A stretch of 64,000 nucleotides of DNA from Apus apus (lineage: Eukaryota > Chordata > Aves > Apodiformes > Apodidae). Numbering within the stretch: the stretch's first letter is position 1; every line of letters begins with the position of its first letter. The DNA lies in contig NC_067283.1 of the NCBI RefSeq assembly GCF_020740795.1, forward strand, positions 113,527,206-113,591,205, in the 5' to 3' direction. The position numbers were made by a program, and so were the translations under genes. Below, one piece after another: positions 1-12,700 of this stretch. The notes under the pieces were generated by a model. The model made no database searches. It was given only the letters and a program-made list of their open reading frames with translations, and was not told the origin of the DNA.

Positions 1-2438
1 TTACAATCATACTGGGTAATTATTCTTCAATATGCTGGATAATTATGTTTGTCAAAACAAAGCCTTGAAAATTAATGAGTAGTTACTGCATTGCCATTTT
101 GAGAAATATTTCTAGGAAAAATGGTTGGAAATTTTTCAAAGAAATAATTTTCCGTCAGATCATCTTGTAAAAAAATGAAAACTCCTTATGAAAAGCTTGT
201 ACAAGCAATTGAAAAATTGGAAAATTGCTGAAATGCTGTTTTGAAACAATGCCATTTTCCTACTCTAAAACCACTTGTTTAGAAATTCCATTTCAGTTAC
301 GATTTTTAACTTGTGTTTTTGGTTGTTTGTTTTTTTTTAATTGGTAAAACAAAATGCTTGCATTGATCCAAGTGGGATTCACTTAATATGTTTTCATTTC
401 TTGTACTTTTGTCTTGTTGATATTTTCACACTTCTTGCAGCAGTGGAAGTTAGGAAGTATGTTTGAAAACTGGCTGGTCAGAAAGCACATTTATTTTAAA
501 ATGTAGGCATTTTGTCCCCTATTCCTGAGAATATTGTTTGGAGGCTTTGTCTGTATTTGATTAGAGTATTATAATGTTTTCAATTTAGGCTTTTTGTTAT
601 GCTTCACCTTAGGAGTATGTGAGTTACACTGTGTCACATGAGCCAAAATCACGGGTGTCTGACATGACCTGGGAGTGGAGAGAACACCATGAAGTGTGTC
701 ACGACAGCAGAAAAGGCATGAAAATGTGGCCTTATATTTATGTAAGATATCACCATTTTTATAAGCTGCTGGTTCTCTGCATCTTACAAGATGCGTTCTG
801 TAGGAAGAAGTCCCTTTGAAGCAACCTTCAAACCTGCTTCTGATGGTTCCTCAGCACTTCATTCTGGGGATGAAGGTGAAGCCAGGCTGGAGGAGCAACC
901 TAGCAGTCTGGTTTGAGATGCAGAGTTCCTACTCAGCTGAGGGCCTGAGAGGCAAAAATTCAACTGCTAAGATGCTGACAGTGCTCTGAAAATGCAAATG
1001 CTAGCCCTGTTGCCTGTGGTTAAGAAGGATAAGCAGCAGTGACTGATGTTTAAACGGCTACTCCAAAGCTTTGATCTGGTTTTGTGACACAGATGCTCCA
1101 GTGAGGATCAGGGCTTGTACCCTGTATCAGATGCTCTACAGGCATGTAGAAGAAATTGTCCCTGTCCAAATGCTTCCTCAGTGCAGTTCAGCAAAGTCTC
1201 AATTAGGGAAGGTATTTGTGACAGGAAAAAGAGCACCAGACAAGTGTGACAATACAGAATACTATCGACAGGAAACTGCATGTTTTAAAGACAAAATGTA
1301 TCTTGTTATCTTGGCTGGCATGTTATATCTCCTCCTGGCCTGCAATGGGTGACAGCTCAGGAAAATCCAAACTGTGTTTAGCTGTGCCTCTCCCTTCAAG
1401 TCTGTGCTGAATCACATCAGAGGCAGTAACACCAGCATCGTGGTAGGAGAACAATGTGCTATTGTTGATATACTTTTGGATAAGACACAAAACCAGAATC
1501 TTAACCACAGAATATTAAATCACCTCTTTTGGCATGAATAGATAGGTTTACTAAGGGCCCTAATCCAGGTCTAATTTACATTATTATCTTTTGTCTCTCT
1601 TAACTCTTCCTGTAGTTTTGATTAGATTTTGTCTTTTTTTTTTTCTTTCCCTTGCAATATAAATAGTGAGAACAAACTATGCTGTGCTGATATTTGAACA
1701 GATTCTTACCTTCAGGACTGTTTTTTTATAGAGGAAGAGAAAGTTAGAATCAAGTATATCATGCATTAAGTTTCTCAGTATTTGATCACGGTTATTATAT
1801 TAAATCCTGTGTAATTACTGATTATGTCAAAACAATAAAATAGTATTCCACATGCATGAGAGATGGAATAAAGGCTATCATCTGTACAGAGCAATAGTGA
1901 TTATGTTGCTGTAGCAGAGATTTTTTTCTTTTACACATAACTTCTGAAATCTTCATATGTATCCAAAGATATCCAAAGGGATAAAAAGTGAGAGATTCTT
2001 CATGTATGTTTTAAGATGACCCAATTAAATGCCAAAGTAAATAAATAAATCAGGATATGGCAGATTTCAGATTCTGAAAATTACTTCCGTCTATGATCTT
2101 TGATCAATGTTCAGTTTTGATAGTTTTTACAGAGAAACATGGAATTTGCATGAATGAAATCAAGGTGGAGGAACGTTATTGGTGCCGCCCAGGAGTTTTC
2201 TCTGCCTGCTATATGGCATTAAATAAAGCTCATTGAAATGAACAGAAATTGAGTAAGGTTTGGATAATGGCTCAAACCTGCTGTTTAATTAAAAGTAATT
2301 TATAAAGTTTTACTTGGCCTATATCGGAAGATGGGGTTTCTCATTTTGAAAAGTTCAAATGGAAGCTGAAAAGGGTAACAAAACTTCATTTTTTATTTTC
2401 AAATTGGAAAAACTGCTCCATCTGCACTTCCCTTTCAG
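1..2438. other. AT-rich non-coding stretch, presumed SPIDR intron
   Basis: No reading frame here has protein-like composition or recognisable homology, and I see no element with clear ends. It lies upstream of the first SPIDR exon I can support, on the same strand, so it is most simply an upstream SPIDR intron. That placement is inference. Confidence 0.5.
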
Positions 2439-2491
2439 CAGTGCTTGTTGCGTCCATGAGTTGTGATACAAGAAATCTAAATGTGTCCAGG
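2439..2491 (+). CDS. SPIDR: Possible SPIDR micro-exon (unproven)
   Basis: A 53-bp open segment lies between a strong acceptor (pyrimidine-rich run ending CCTTTCAG at 2438) and a perfect donor (AGG then GTAAGT at 2492). Only one frame is open: two bases, then 17 codons beginning V-L-V-A-S-M and ending N-V-S-R, finishing in phase 0. The next supported SPIDR exon, if it begins at 14568, also starts in phase 0, so the join is legal. Similarity to the human residues before the CLLVQDA motif is weak (a shared S/T-R end and hydrophobic start). It may equally be a chance pair of splice signals just upstream of a CR1 insertion. Confidence 0.33.
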
Positions 2492-2552
2492 GTAAGTGCT
2501 CCATCAGTGATGCTTGTAGGTCATCTGCAGGATTATACTTGTGTTGCCACAG

Positions 2553-3680
2553 ACACAGAATCACACAGAATCTTATGGGTTGGAAGGGACCTCAAAAGAT
2601 CACCTAGTCCAACTCCCCTGCCAGAGCAGGATCACCCAGAGCACATCACACAGGAACGTGTCCAGGCGGGTTTTGAATGTCTCCAGCGAAGGAGACTCCA
2701 CAACCTCTCTGGGCAGCCTGTTCCAGTGCTCTGTCACTCTCACAGTAAAGAAGTTTTTTCTGATATTTACACGGAACCTCCTATGTTCCAGTTTGCACCC
2801 ATTGCCCCTTGTCCTATCACTGAAAAAATCCTGGCTCCATCCTCCAGACACTCCTCCTTAACATATTTGTAAACACTGATGAGGTCGCCCCTCAGTCTCC
2901 TCCAAGCTGAAGAGACCCAGCTCCCTCAGCCTTTCCTCATAAGGGAGATGTTCCACTCCGTTAATCATCTTTGTGGCTCTGTGCTGGACTCTTTCAAGCA
3001 GTTCCCTGTCCTTCTTGAACTGAGGGGCCCAGAACTGGACAAAATACTCCAGATGCAGCCTCACCAATGCAGAACAGAGGGGGAGGAGAACCTCTCTTGA
3101 CCTACTAACCACACCCTTTCTAATGCACCCCAGGATGCCATTGGCCTTCTTAGCCACAAGGGCACATTGCTGGCTCATGGTCATCCTCCTGTCCACCAGG
3201 ACCCCCAGCTCCCTTTCTCCTACACTGCTCTCCAGCAGCTCAGCCCCCAACCTGTACTGGTTGTTCTTCCCCAAATGCAAGAGTCTACACTTGCCCTTGT
3301 TGAATTTCATCAAGTTTCTCCCTGCCCAACTCTCCAGCTTGTCCAGGCCTCTCTGAATGGCAGCACAGCCTTCTGGTGTGTCAGCCACTCCTCCCAGTTT
3401 AGTGTCATCAGCAAACTTGCTGAGGGCACACTCTGTTCCCTCATCCAGGTCGTTGATGAAAATACTGAACAGTACCAGTCCCAGTACTGACCCCTGAGGG
3501 ACTCCACTAGTCACAGACCTCCAAGTAGATTCTGTCCCATTGACCACAACTCACTGACTTCTTCCTTTCAACCAGTTCATGATCCACCTCACTACCTGAT
3601 CATCAAGACTATACTTCCTTAGCTTATCTACGAGGATGCTGTGGGAGACAGTGTCAAATGCAGACCGGCATTTTTTCCGC
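2553..3680 (-). mobile_element. CR1 LINE, 5'-truncated, 3' end at 2553
   Basis: This is a chicken-repeat-1 non-LTR retrotransposon in minus orientation. The minus strand encodes the back half of the reverse transcriptase: an [10 protein letters not shown] motif, the F-A-D-D catalytic box with following D-T-K-L, and the C-terminal [10 protein letters not shown] region. The 3' untranslated part runs to about 2553 and ends in two imperfect copies of the ATTCTGTG octamer typical of CR1 termini. The copy begins abruptly near 3680 inside the RT domain, the usual 5' truncation. An in-frame stop (S-Q-stop-V-V-V, near 3552) breaks the frame upstream of the FADD segment, so it cannot be autonomous. It sits inside the presumed SPIDR intron. 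Confidence 0.93.
2858..3547 (-). pseudogene. Residual CR1 reverse-transcriptase frame
   Basis: An uninterrupted 229-codon frame covers the RT fingers/palm segment with the G-V-P-Q-G-S motif (about residues 15-20), F-A-D-D (about residues 45-48), and the thumb-like tail. Upstream the same frame continues through a stop codon into D-T-V-S-H-S-I-L and D-K-L-R-K-Y, and is then lost at the truncation point. It lacks the endonuclease domain and the front of the RT, so it is a fragment of the mobile element rather than a host gene. Confidence 0.85.
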
Positions 3681-4360
3681 TAATCTCTAACTGTCAGAGA
3701 CATGTCAAACAGCAAGGTGTAAGAAAGGAAGTGGAAAAGAGCTAACATCAAAGAGTATTTCCTCCTGATTTTTCTTTTTCTTCACCTTCCATGTTTTCCT
3801 CCTGCTGTTGCTTCATCTCCTCACAATCTCCCATCCTCCTATAGAGTCACCTCTCCCTCTCATCTGCATTCCTCTCAAATCATACATTCCCTCCTGAAGT
3901 AGGGTGTGATGGTGGCCAGCCACTGTGGAGTCAAAATGTGGGGAGTCAAAGGGAGTCTTCTTTTGTACTCGGATTATAACTGCACCCTAAATGATTTAGG
4001 TTTATTGCTTTCTTCTCCTACGCCCAGGATTTTATCCAACAAGCAGAGACCAGAGCACTGCTATATTCTTCTCTGGCTTCCTGAGAGAGGTTATTACCAA
4101 AGTGTATTGCTTCTTCCCTGCAGTCCTGCAGCCAGTAACCACTCTGCTCAGAGCTGAAGCACCTCAACGTAAGTTGGGTCCTTCATAGATAATGTTGTGG
4201 ACTGTCCATCAATTTGAGGATGAATTTGGCAAGCCAAATCCACCATCATAAGAGAGCAACCATGTTCTTCTTCAAGTGCAGGACTGGAAGGGAGGGGGTT
4301 AAATTACAGGGTGCACTTAGAGCAGGATGAAGTGTTCAGCAGCAGTCATATTCTACCAAT

Positions 4361-4420
4361 ACTGGCTCTTCCAGTCTTGTCTGGAGGCATACTTGCTCTT
4401 CCAGTCATGGCTGGAGGCCA
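4361..4420. repeat. Two-copy 30-bp tandem duplication
   Basis: Units 4361-4390 and 4391-4420 share about 25 of 30 bases, both carrying GCTCTTCCAGTC followed by CTGGAGGC. No coding role is apparent. Confidence 0.75.
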
Positions 4421-4602
4421 TGGTGGGTGAAGGGGTGGTCTGGGGAGAATAGTCCTGAGGCTTCTCCTCTGGGGTTCTGGTCCCAGCCTGCTGGTTGTTG
4501 CTTCTGCAGCCCAGTTTCTGCAATGGGAAAGAGTGCTGCTTTCTCCTGCTCTGTCACATGAGAGCTCATTAGAGCACTGTAATTCAGCAACTGCTGCGGG
4601 GA

Positions 4603-4617
4603 GGGGGGGGGGGGGGG
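4603..4617. repeat. G15 homopolymer followed by an A-rich run
   Basis: Fifteen consecutive G residues are followed by an A-rich stretch to about 4640. It is a simple low-complexity site with a slippage-prone length. Confidence 0.85.
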
Positions 4618-6738
4618 AAAAAAAATTAAAAAAATAAGATCTCAAGGGGGAAAATAAAGCAGGAAAAAATATTAAAATAATTTTACATGTAAAATATTAC
4701 CAAGACAATCTGAAAAGCAGACTTTCCCTCACAGACCTGAACTTACATTTTTGCACTTGGTGACATTGGTTGCACAGAAAACCCAGAATCTTAGAGCTTG
4801 CAAAATGAGTAAAAATAAATCAGGGAAATATTTTCCTTCCCCTCTTTCAGTTTTGCAAATCATGTATTTTTATGATTATAAATAGCTAAATCAACAAACT
4901 TCTACTGACTGGGGATGTTAAGCACACTTTCGTTGTTGACTTCCAGAGCTATTTAAACTCCTGAGTGCTAAAAATTAGAATTCCCTTTGGAAAAGCTTGT
5001 AGCTTTCAGTGAACTCTGTTGGAGTCCCCGGTAAGAAGTAGTTAATAGGTAGACTGTGGTGACTTCAGCAAAACAAGATAATAAATTCCATCTGCTTTTC
5101 TAATTAATCACCCTTAATATTGAAAATCAGGGACATCATGAATTTGCACAGTAAGCATGTATTTTGAGAAGGAGGATAACAGTTTGTTCTCTCTGTTGCA
5201 GTTGATTAGTCTGACTCCTCTTTTTTCACCTCCCAGAGAAAACCTGGGAACAGCCACCCGCCCTGCTCAGTAGCTAATCTGTGCTCCCCAGGCAGCCTGT
5301 ACTCTGGCTGCAAGGACACGAAGCATCCTGATTGTTTTGGTTTTCGCCAGTTTTTGTTGTTCTTGTCAGAAAAGGAATAGTTAAAGGGGATGAATAGAAC
5401 ACTCTGTTTGGCACTTCAGTTTTCCAAAATAAAATATGTGAGGGAAAGGTTTCATTCAGTTTTGGCATCACTTTGTTGAGTCAGTTTAAGCCAAGAAAGA
5501 TTGTTATTCCACAGTGTTTGCTGATAGTAGAAAGTTTACATATCAAATTGATACTTTTTTTCCTTGAAGAGAAAATCAGTCTGAATTTAAGGGACAGATC
5601 TCTTATTTGCTTTGCAGAAGAAATTGTTCTGTTAACAACTCATCAAGAAAGAAAGGAAAAAAAAATAATACATAAACAGGATTAACTGTTTACTTTAAGT
5701 GAGCCGAAGTCTGGTTGTTTTTCCAAAGAAGAACACAATGTACTGTTGTATCTGGTTTCCAGAGTGGTGTTTATCATAATTCCTCGTGCGGTGGTTGGTA
5801 GAGTGCTGGGAAGGCTCCCCGCCCACTCACAGCTCGTTCCCTTTCCCTCTCCCATTGAGGCCTCCAGCCAGGACTGCGAGATGGAGCGATCTGTCCTGTG
5901 TGATCTTTACTGCCTGACATGAGCTGACATTGACCCAGAATAAAATAACAGGGGCTGTTTCCTAGAACTCTCGGTGGACTGCTGAGAACCACTGCCATAA
6001 CTCTTGTAAACACACGGCACACACACACTGACACGCTCCCTCTCCCTCATTTAGAAACACACCTAGGAAAGGCAGCCACTGAAGCAAAGTGAAGGAAAAC
6101 AGCATGAGTGGAAAGCAGCAACAGTGAACCCTGCAAGAAAGAGTGGAAAATTGCCTTTCTGCCAGGGAAGGAGCCCCAACAGGATTTTGCTTCTGCTTTT
6201 CTTCTTTGCTCTTTATTCTGCCTTTTATTTCAATGAATATTATATTTTTGTGCTAGTTCTGTGGGATGATGTGGCATTGAAACAGCAGAATGTCTTATTG
6301 AATGCAGCCATGGCTCTGTAAGAAATCCCATAGTGTTATATTTCATTTACCTTTCACATGCTCTGGGGAAGCACATGTGCAATGTTATACTACCAAGAAT
6401 GTGTTTTAGGATGTTTTGTGCCAGCTAAATGAGCAGTTATTTTTTTTAATACTCACTTTATGTTAGGTTTGTTTTGCTTTGTTTTGTTTTGTTTTTTTAA
6501 ATAAAATGTAGGATCCCGTTCATGGTCTGTGTGGTGCAGAAGTAAATCTGGTGAATCCACAAATACGACAGTCTTGAAAGATAAGCGACCCCGGTACCAC
6601 TGCTACAGTGTTCTTGCTTCATTCCAGATGCTGTAATTCTGTAAAGCCCTCACCAAGGGTTTTGCAGGGGGAGTTGAGAGTTCTCTAAGTCCTGTAGCAT
6701 GGAAGAAATGGGTTGATACTGCAAGGAAGCCCTCTCTC

Positions 6739-6792
6739 TATACACACACACACACATATATATAGATATAGATATAGATATAGATATATATA
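6739..6792. repeat. Compound microsatellite (CA)n-(TA)n-(GATATA)n
   Basis: A short CA array is followed by TA and then by repeated GATATA units. It is a plain compound microsatellite. Confidence 0.9.
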
Positions 6793-9700
6793 GCCTCCTC
6801 CCCCAAAGTCAAATGGAATCTAATACACAGAATAGACTTTGTGGGCCTGCCCTCCTAGATAGTATCATGTTATTCAGCTGTTGCTTTCAGATCACTCTTT
6901 AAAGACAGGGCTTTTATTCTGATTTTTACAGAAAAGGAACTGAGGAGTGAACAAAATGTAGAGTGGAAAGGATGACATGCAGTTTTGCCAGAACCAGCAG
7001 TTAAATGTTGATTTTCTTGGAAAGGAGAGTGCTGAGCACCTTGCAAGAGAAGGTCTTCTGGCAGTACCTTGCCGACTGTTGGAATTCTTGGATGCCAAAA
7101 CAATAATTACAAAGTCTTATGATTAAAAAAATAAACAAAGAACCCCTCCTCAGATTCATAGATAAGTACTGTAAATGGCTGGGTGGTAATTACACGTTAT
7201 ATTTGGAACATGATTTTTCTATTGGAGATTATCCATAAGAAAGACTTGCAGTTTGCAACTGAGCATGTAAGTTTCTTAAATGTAGATTTCTACTCTTGAT
7301 TAGAAAATTATTGCGCAGAGGAAAATAATGTTTTCTTTGAATTGTTCACTGAAATAACCAAGGCGTTGTAATGGGATTCCATGATGAACTAATGGTACAC
7401 TCAGGAACCTGAGGAGTGCATGCATCATTATTTTTTTTACCAGCTGCAATTAACAGCATAGTGAGTCTGAAACAAACTGGGATGATCTGATGTGCTTGCT
7501 TTTTTGTTTACCACCCAAAATAACTTTATTTACATAACAAGCTGTATGGAATGGATCTGAGCAAGAGGAACCATAAATTACATGTAGTGTAGTGTTGTAT
7601 GGGGGAGATGCCTGGGGTATCTGCAGGGATTAAGGCTTTACTGGTTTCTTGCAGCTGAACCTTTATACAAACTTTTAGGCAGTACTAGGGAAGTTATTTT
7701 TCCTTAACTCGTCGTGTCGTCCAAACCAACCATCGCTATACATTTTTACTTACATGACATAATTACTTTGAATTTTAACTGTTAACATAGAACAACTTCA
7801 GTGTTCATTTATAAATCTGAGATAAGTGAAGCTATCAGCTGATACTGAAAATATTTCTCAAGTGCAACTCTGTACCTGTTTAAAATTATACCTTAGGCTC
7901 CATATTGTATTTGAGTGGATGTCAGGAATGTGGTTTTATGTTTTTAAATTTTTTGTTTAAAATTCTGCATACAGAAAAAGCACACACATCAGCAGTTTAG
8001 TTTGGAAGTACACTTAGTGTCAGATGGGGAGTTTAAAAAGTTCATTTGGTGCTGCATGAAAACTTCTTAGGAGAAATGGTTTATGCTGAGAAAATTGTTA
8101 CATGCAAAGCCATTGTTGTCATTGCAAGTATGAAAAGCTGCCTGCTTTTGTGCTACACCCTTTCCTGAGAAGCTGGACATGGTTACCACCAGGCAGGCAG
8201 TTGATGTTTCATGTTTTGAATGGGAACATTTACAGTGCTGTGGAGCTCCATTCCCTACATGTGTGTTCTGCTCTAAAAAGGTAGCCCTGCTGACATGTTT
8301 GGCTGGTACAGGTCCCTTCCTGCACAAAAAGTCACTTTGAACAGAAGGATTAACCTGAATTAAGAAACAGAAAAAGCAATCAGCAGGTGGGGGTTCACGA
8401 AAGACCTTGAGGAAGTTGCATGTGGTTCTCCAGATTTGTTGAAGTAAGTGACTGTTCAAGGAAGTGAACAAAAATAACCAACTTATTTTATAACCTCTCT
8501 CACTCTTTTTCATTTTTTCTAACATCTGCATAAAACTATAAGGAAAATGAAAGAAGATCAAAAAATATCGGTTTGGTATCATTTCTGTAGTGATTTGTTT
8601 GCAGAGTGCATTATATAAATTCTCTGTTACACACATGCTAAGAAGTGCCTGCAAAGAAAAGATTCCTTTCTTGAGACTGGGGAGGCCTCTGCTACATATT
8701 TTCTATTTGAGATGCTGAGATAAGACTTGCTCGTGGCCTTGGTGATACTCCTGTTGCATGCACAGTTTCCACCAATGCTTCTGCAAGGACAGCCGTTCTC
8801 TCACTGGAGAGAACTGGAGTGTCTGGTGTTCACTGTGTGACCTGTTCCCACTCTGCCACCTCCAGCACTCTTGATCTGTCTTAACCTTTCTTTCCTTCTG
8901 GGTCCTTCCCCGATTACCAAATAAAAACCTACATGATCAAAAACTCCGCTTTTCAGTAACTTTAAACCTGCGGTTTTCAAAGCAAACAATTGCTATGTTG
9001 ATCATCGCAATGCTTCAAAACAGAGCACTAGCCTGGGTGCTAGAAACTGCTAAACTCGACAGGATTTATGACCTTTTGAAATTGACATTCCCCTTATAAA
9101 CTGGAAGCAGGGGTGCTTGTGTTTTCTATGTACCTCTGCAACCTATGCATAGAAGGAGCTAATCGTCATTGTTGTTAATTTGTATTGTTCAATCCATAGT
9201 TATGTTTTGTAGAGTTTCACTCACCATTTAGTGACAGTAAATGGCATGGATTTTACACAGAAAACTCGGAATCTTGTGTCTCCCTACAGAAGGCTAGAGT
9301 GGGTATGTACTTTTCAAAAGGGAACATGAAGCAGTTTGTGATGTGGTGAATACGGTGCTTTTAAAAGGAAAATCCTGCTGGTTTTCTGAGGGCGTAAAGG
9401 AGATGAGTGGTTGTCTTTGTGTGTTTAGACCCATGCCCTGAGCTTTGATTTTTCAGAGATAATATGGGTATGGGGAATGCAAGGAGTGCATAAGGTAGGG
9501 ATAAATTAAATCCCGGTAGGGTGGTGTCCTGCAGGTTACAATTTGAATCTGAGCCATATTAGCAGGAGTTAATCAGCTCCACCTTGAGACTTGACCAGAC
9601 AAGTTGCTGAATTGGAGTTATGTAGGTAGTGTTGTGCCTCTGGTGATTAAGGGAGAGGGGGTTTTTGTTTATGTGTGTTTATGTTCGTGTGCTTTATGCT

Positions 9701-12700
9701 TCTGCTAGGACGGAACCTCAAAGAGATAAAGAAGTCCTTCTGACAAACAAAGCAGCAGCAGCTGTCTCTTGGATGGTGAAGATAAAGAATGAGCAAATAT
9801 CAGAGCAAATACAATTCAGTTAGGTTCCAGGCATTTACCCATTCTCCCCCTTCCTTCCCTTCCAAAGGGGGATGATGTCCCTGCTGAGCATTGAAAAGGT
9901 GGTAGCATTTGGCTTCTTCTCTTGCTCTTCATGCCATACAGCACAGCTTACCTGTGCATGGAGAAAAGCTGCTGTGGGCCACATGGTTGTTCTGCTACCC
10001 TCCAGGGTAAAACAATTAATTGTTAGATCTCTCCATGACAAAATTCTGGTGCTTGTTTTCACAAGACTCAGTAAAGGCAATCCCCATGTCATCAGTCAAT
10101 TCTGGCCTCCGTGAGTTCTCATCTTCTCCACAGGCAGATCTTTTACTTGTTTCTTTTCCACTAGCTGCTGAGCACACTGGAGGTGACCAAAGCTGAAGAA
10201 GCTTTTTGTCACTATTACCTTTCCAGAAAATCAACTGCCAGACACAAGGCAGCAGTATGGAGAGATATGATTTTTCATGCATTAAAAAAAAACACCTGAT
10301 AGTAAAAAAAGGCGTTAGGCTTTATCCATGAGGAGTGACTAACTAGGAGAAGGGCATGGCAGAGTAATCCTGTAATCCTCTCCAGATTTCTACTGGGAGA
10401 CGCTGTCCTAAAGATCAGCACAGTCATAGGAATAATGCAGAGTAATCAGCCTCATCTTCCCCCAGCCCCCATCCTTGCTCCTGGCTATTATCAAATCAAC
10501 AAAATCTTCCCAAGCTTTTGCATGAAACTTTCTGTGTCATTACTTTAAAAAAAAAAAAAAAAGAAAAAAAAAGAAAGGGGGTGTGGGGGGGAAATAGGGC
10601 AATCTCTGCCTCCCTTCTTATCGTTCCCTATCTTCACCCCCTTTGTTATTGCCAATGAGTCATACTTTACCTTTTCCTTAGTCTGCATCTCCCACGCTCA
10701 CTTCTCTACTGGCTTTCCTGCCACCCCTCACTCCTGGAGTGAATTCTCTACTACTTTGCATGAGAACTTTCTGTTTCCAAAACCATATTTTACATTCAGG
10801 GTTGCATCCTCTTGTCCCAAAAATAAATATGGCCCTTATCTCCTCCCTACATGAGCACCTCTGATAAAAACCACGATCTTACTCTTTTTTTAACAGTTCA
10901 TTACTATGCATACTGACAAGGCACTGGGAAAGGTATGTGTTAGCTGATTAACTGATTCACTACAAGCACCACATTTTGTGGAAAAAAAAAAAAGTATTTG
11001 TGGTAGATATGCACAAAATATAAATGCTGAGTTCCTTGGGGGCAAATACCCATTTTGGATTTGCAGTTTGTCTCATAATTTAGATGTGGGGTTTTGTCTT
11101 CATAGTGAGCTTCAAAGGAGGGGAAAATCATGGGACAAACTGTTGCTTTAATCACAGTTAGACTTGCCACTAAAACTTAATTTGCAGGAAAATTTGCTGC
11201 AATATGAGAGCAACACTGTAACATGGGAAAATAATACAAATGCACTTTTCTGGGAATAAAATCAAGGGAAAAAAAATGCTGGTGAGAAAGTTAAGGCCAT
11301 GAATCAACAGCCTCTGAAAGCAACGAAACTGAAAGAGTGTGCAAAATACGCAAGAACAGAACTGGTTTCAGAGAACCTGAGAATAGTTCTCCAAATGCAT
11401 TGCTGAGTCTGTTGTGGGATTCAGCTGATTTCATGATAGTCATTAAGAAGGAAAATCAATTGTCACTCATTATTAAATACCTATAACATTACTTACTAAA
11501 TCTCTGTGCGCCAGATCAAATGACGTGGAGTATATTTCGAGGTTTTGTCATCATTCATTCGTACTGTTTCAAAAGGGAACATGCATTTGTGAAGTTCTCT
11601 TCATAGCATTAGTTTGGGATATTCCTCACCTTTTATTCTGAAATTGGACATCCAAAGATTAACTATGAAATTCTGTTTTCTAAGTGTGTGAGTATATACA
11701 TTTCACTTGAAATGCAAGTTACAGAAAAACCGTGACTACCTTTTGGATACTGTTGGAACGAGTGTACTGTGGTGGATGTCTGCTCTCATGTACTGTCTTA
11801 ATAGAGCAAAAGTACTTGAGGTTTGGTGCATAAGGTTCTGGTGCTCTGTGTTTCTCTATGATGCCAATAATCCTGAATGCATTGCTAGTGTGAATGGGAA
11901 CGTTAGTGAGATAAGCCTCAAGTTACATAGTCCTTCCTTTACTTCCATATATCGAGCTTGACCATTTAACCATCATATGACCTGGGATGTTGTGCTGCAA
12001 ACACCAGACAGCTGGAGTGGGATCCTCCGCTTCCCAGTCTCGCCTGGAAAATACGTTCTTGTCTAAAAGTAGCATTCCATGCAAATAGGAGTTTACTTCT
12101 ACAGAGTTAATTTTCAAGGAGCTGATCTGACGTTTATTTGGCCACAACATTTTTCTGGTCAGATAAGTTTCCTATCCTAGCCGTTTGTGCTCCCACCACA
12201 AAGGGATGGAAATATGTGGCCAGGGATGCAGGGAGTTGAGACTCCCGTGTCTGACAGCAGTCATCTTTTTCCTTGGCTTAAAAGGACTGGGAAAATGCGC
12301 TTTTAGTGACTGATGTCTTAAGCACCAACCAAGCTAATTTTATTTGGGCAATTAACATATCCCAGAGGACTTAATATGAGCCTGGTGCCAGCTAGTCTGA
12401 GACTTACTTGGGTTCAGTTATGTCTCACTAAAGATATGAGAAATTCCAGTGATCAGTTAAGAGACTGCTGAACTGATCAGATCTGAGACGCTAACTCAGT
12501 TGGCCCTTGCTTGCTCCAAGATACGGAGGCCTAATTTTTTACAATTAACAGTCGCTGAATGTTTTGTTAACATAGGCAAAACTGTTTGCTTTGTTTTTGC
12601 AGTCCCCCTCAATCTGATTTTCAGAAATGTCCCGAGCATATTAGCTCTGCTTTTTCCAAACAAAACAATAGCATGAGGAGTTTCGGTCCAATCAGTTAAA

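Noticed and set aside
2441-2872. A 143-codon plus-strand frame running into the CR1
   Set aside because: Most of it is antisense CR1 3' sequence; it is not a gene. Only the 53-bp segment at its start has separate merit as a possible exon.
4361-4420. Direct repeats considered as a CRISPR-like or satellite array
   Set aside because: Only two adjacent copies with no spacers, in a vertebrate genome; a simple local duplication.
8067-8654. A 195-codon minus-strand frame
   Set aside because: AT-rich, no recognised family, no splice partner and no promoter-like context. It looks like chance inside the presumed SPIDR intron.
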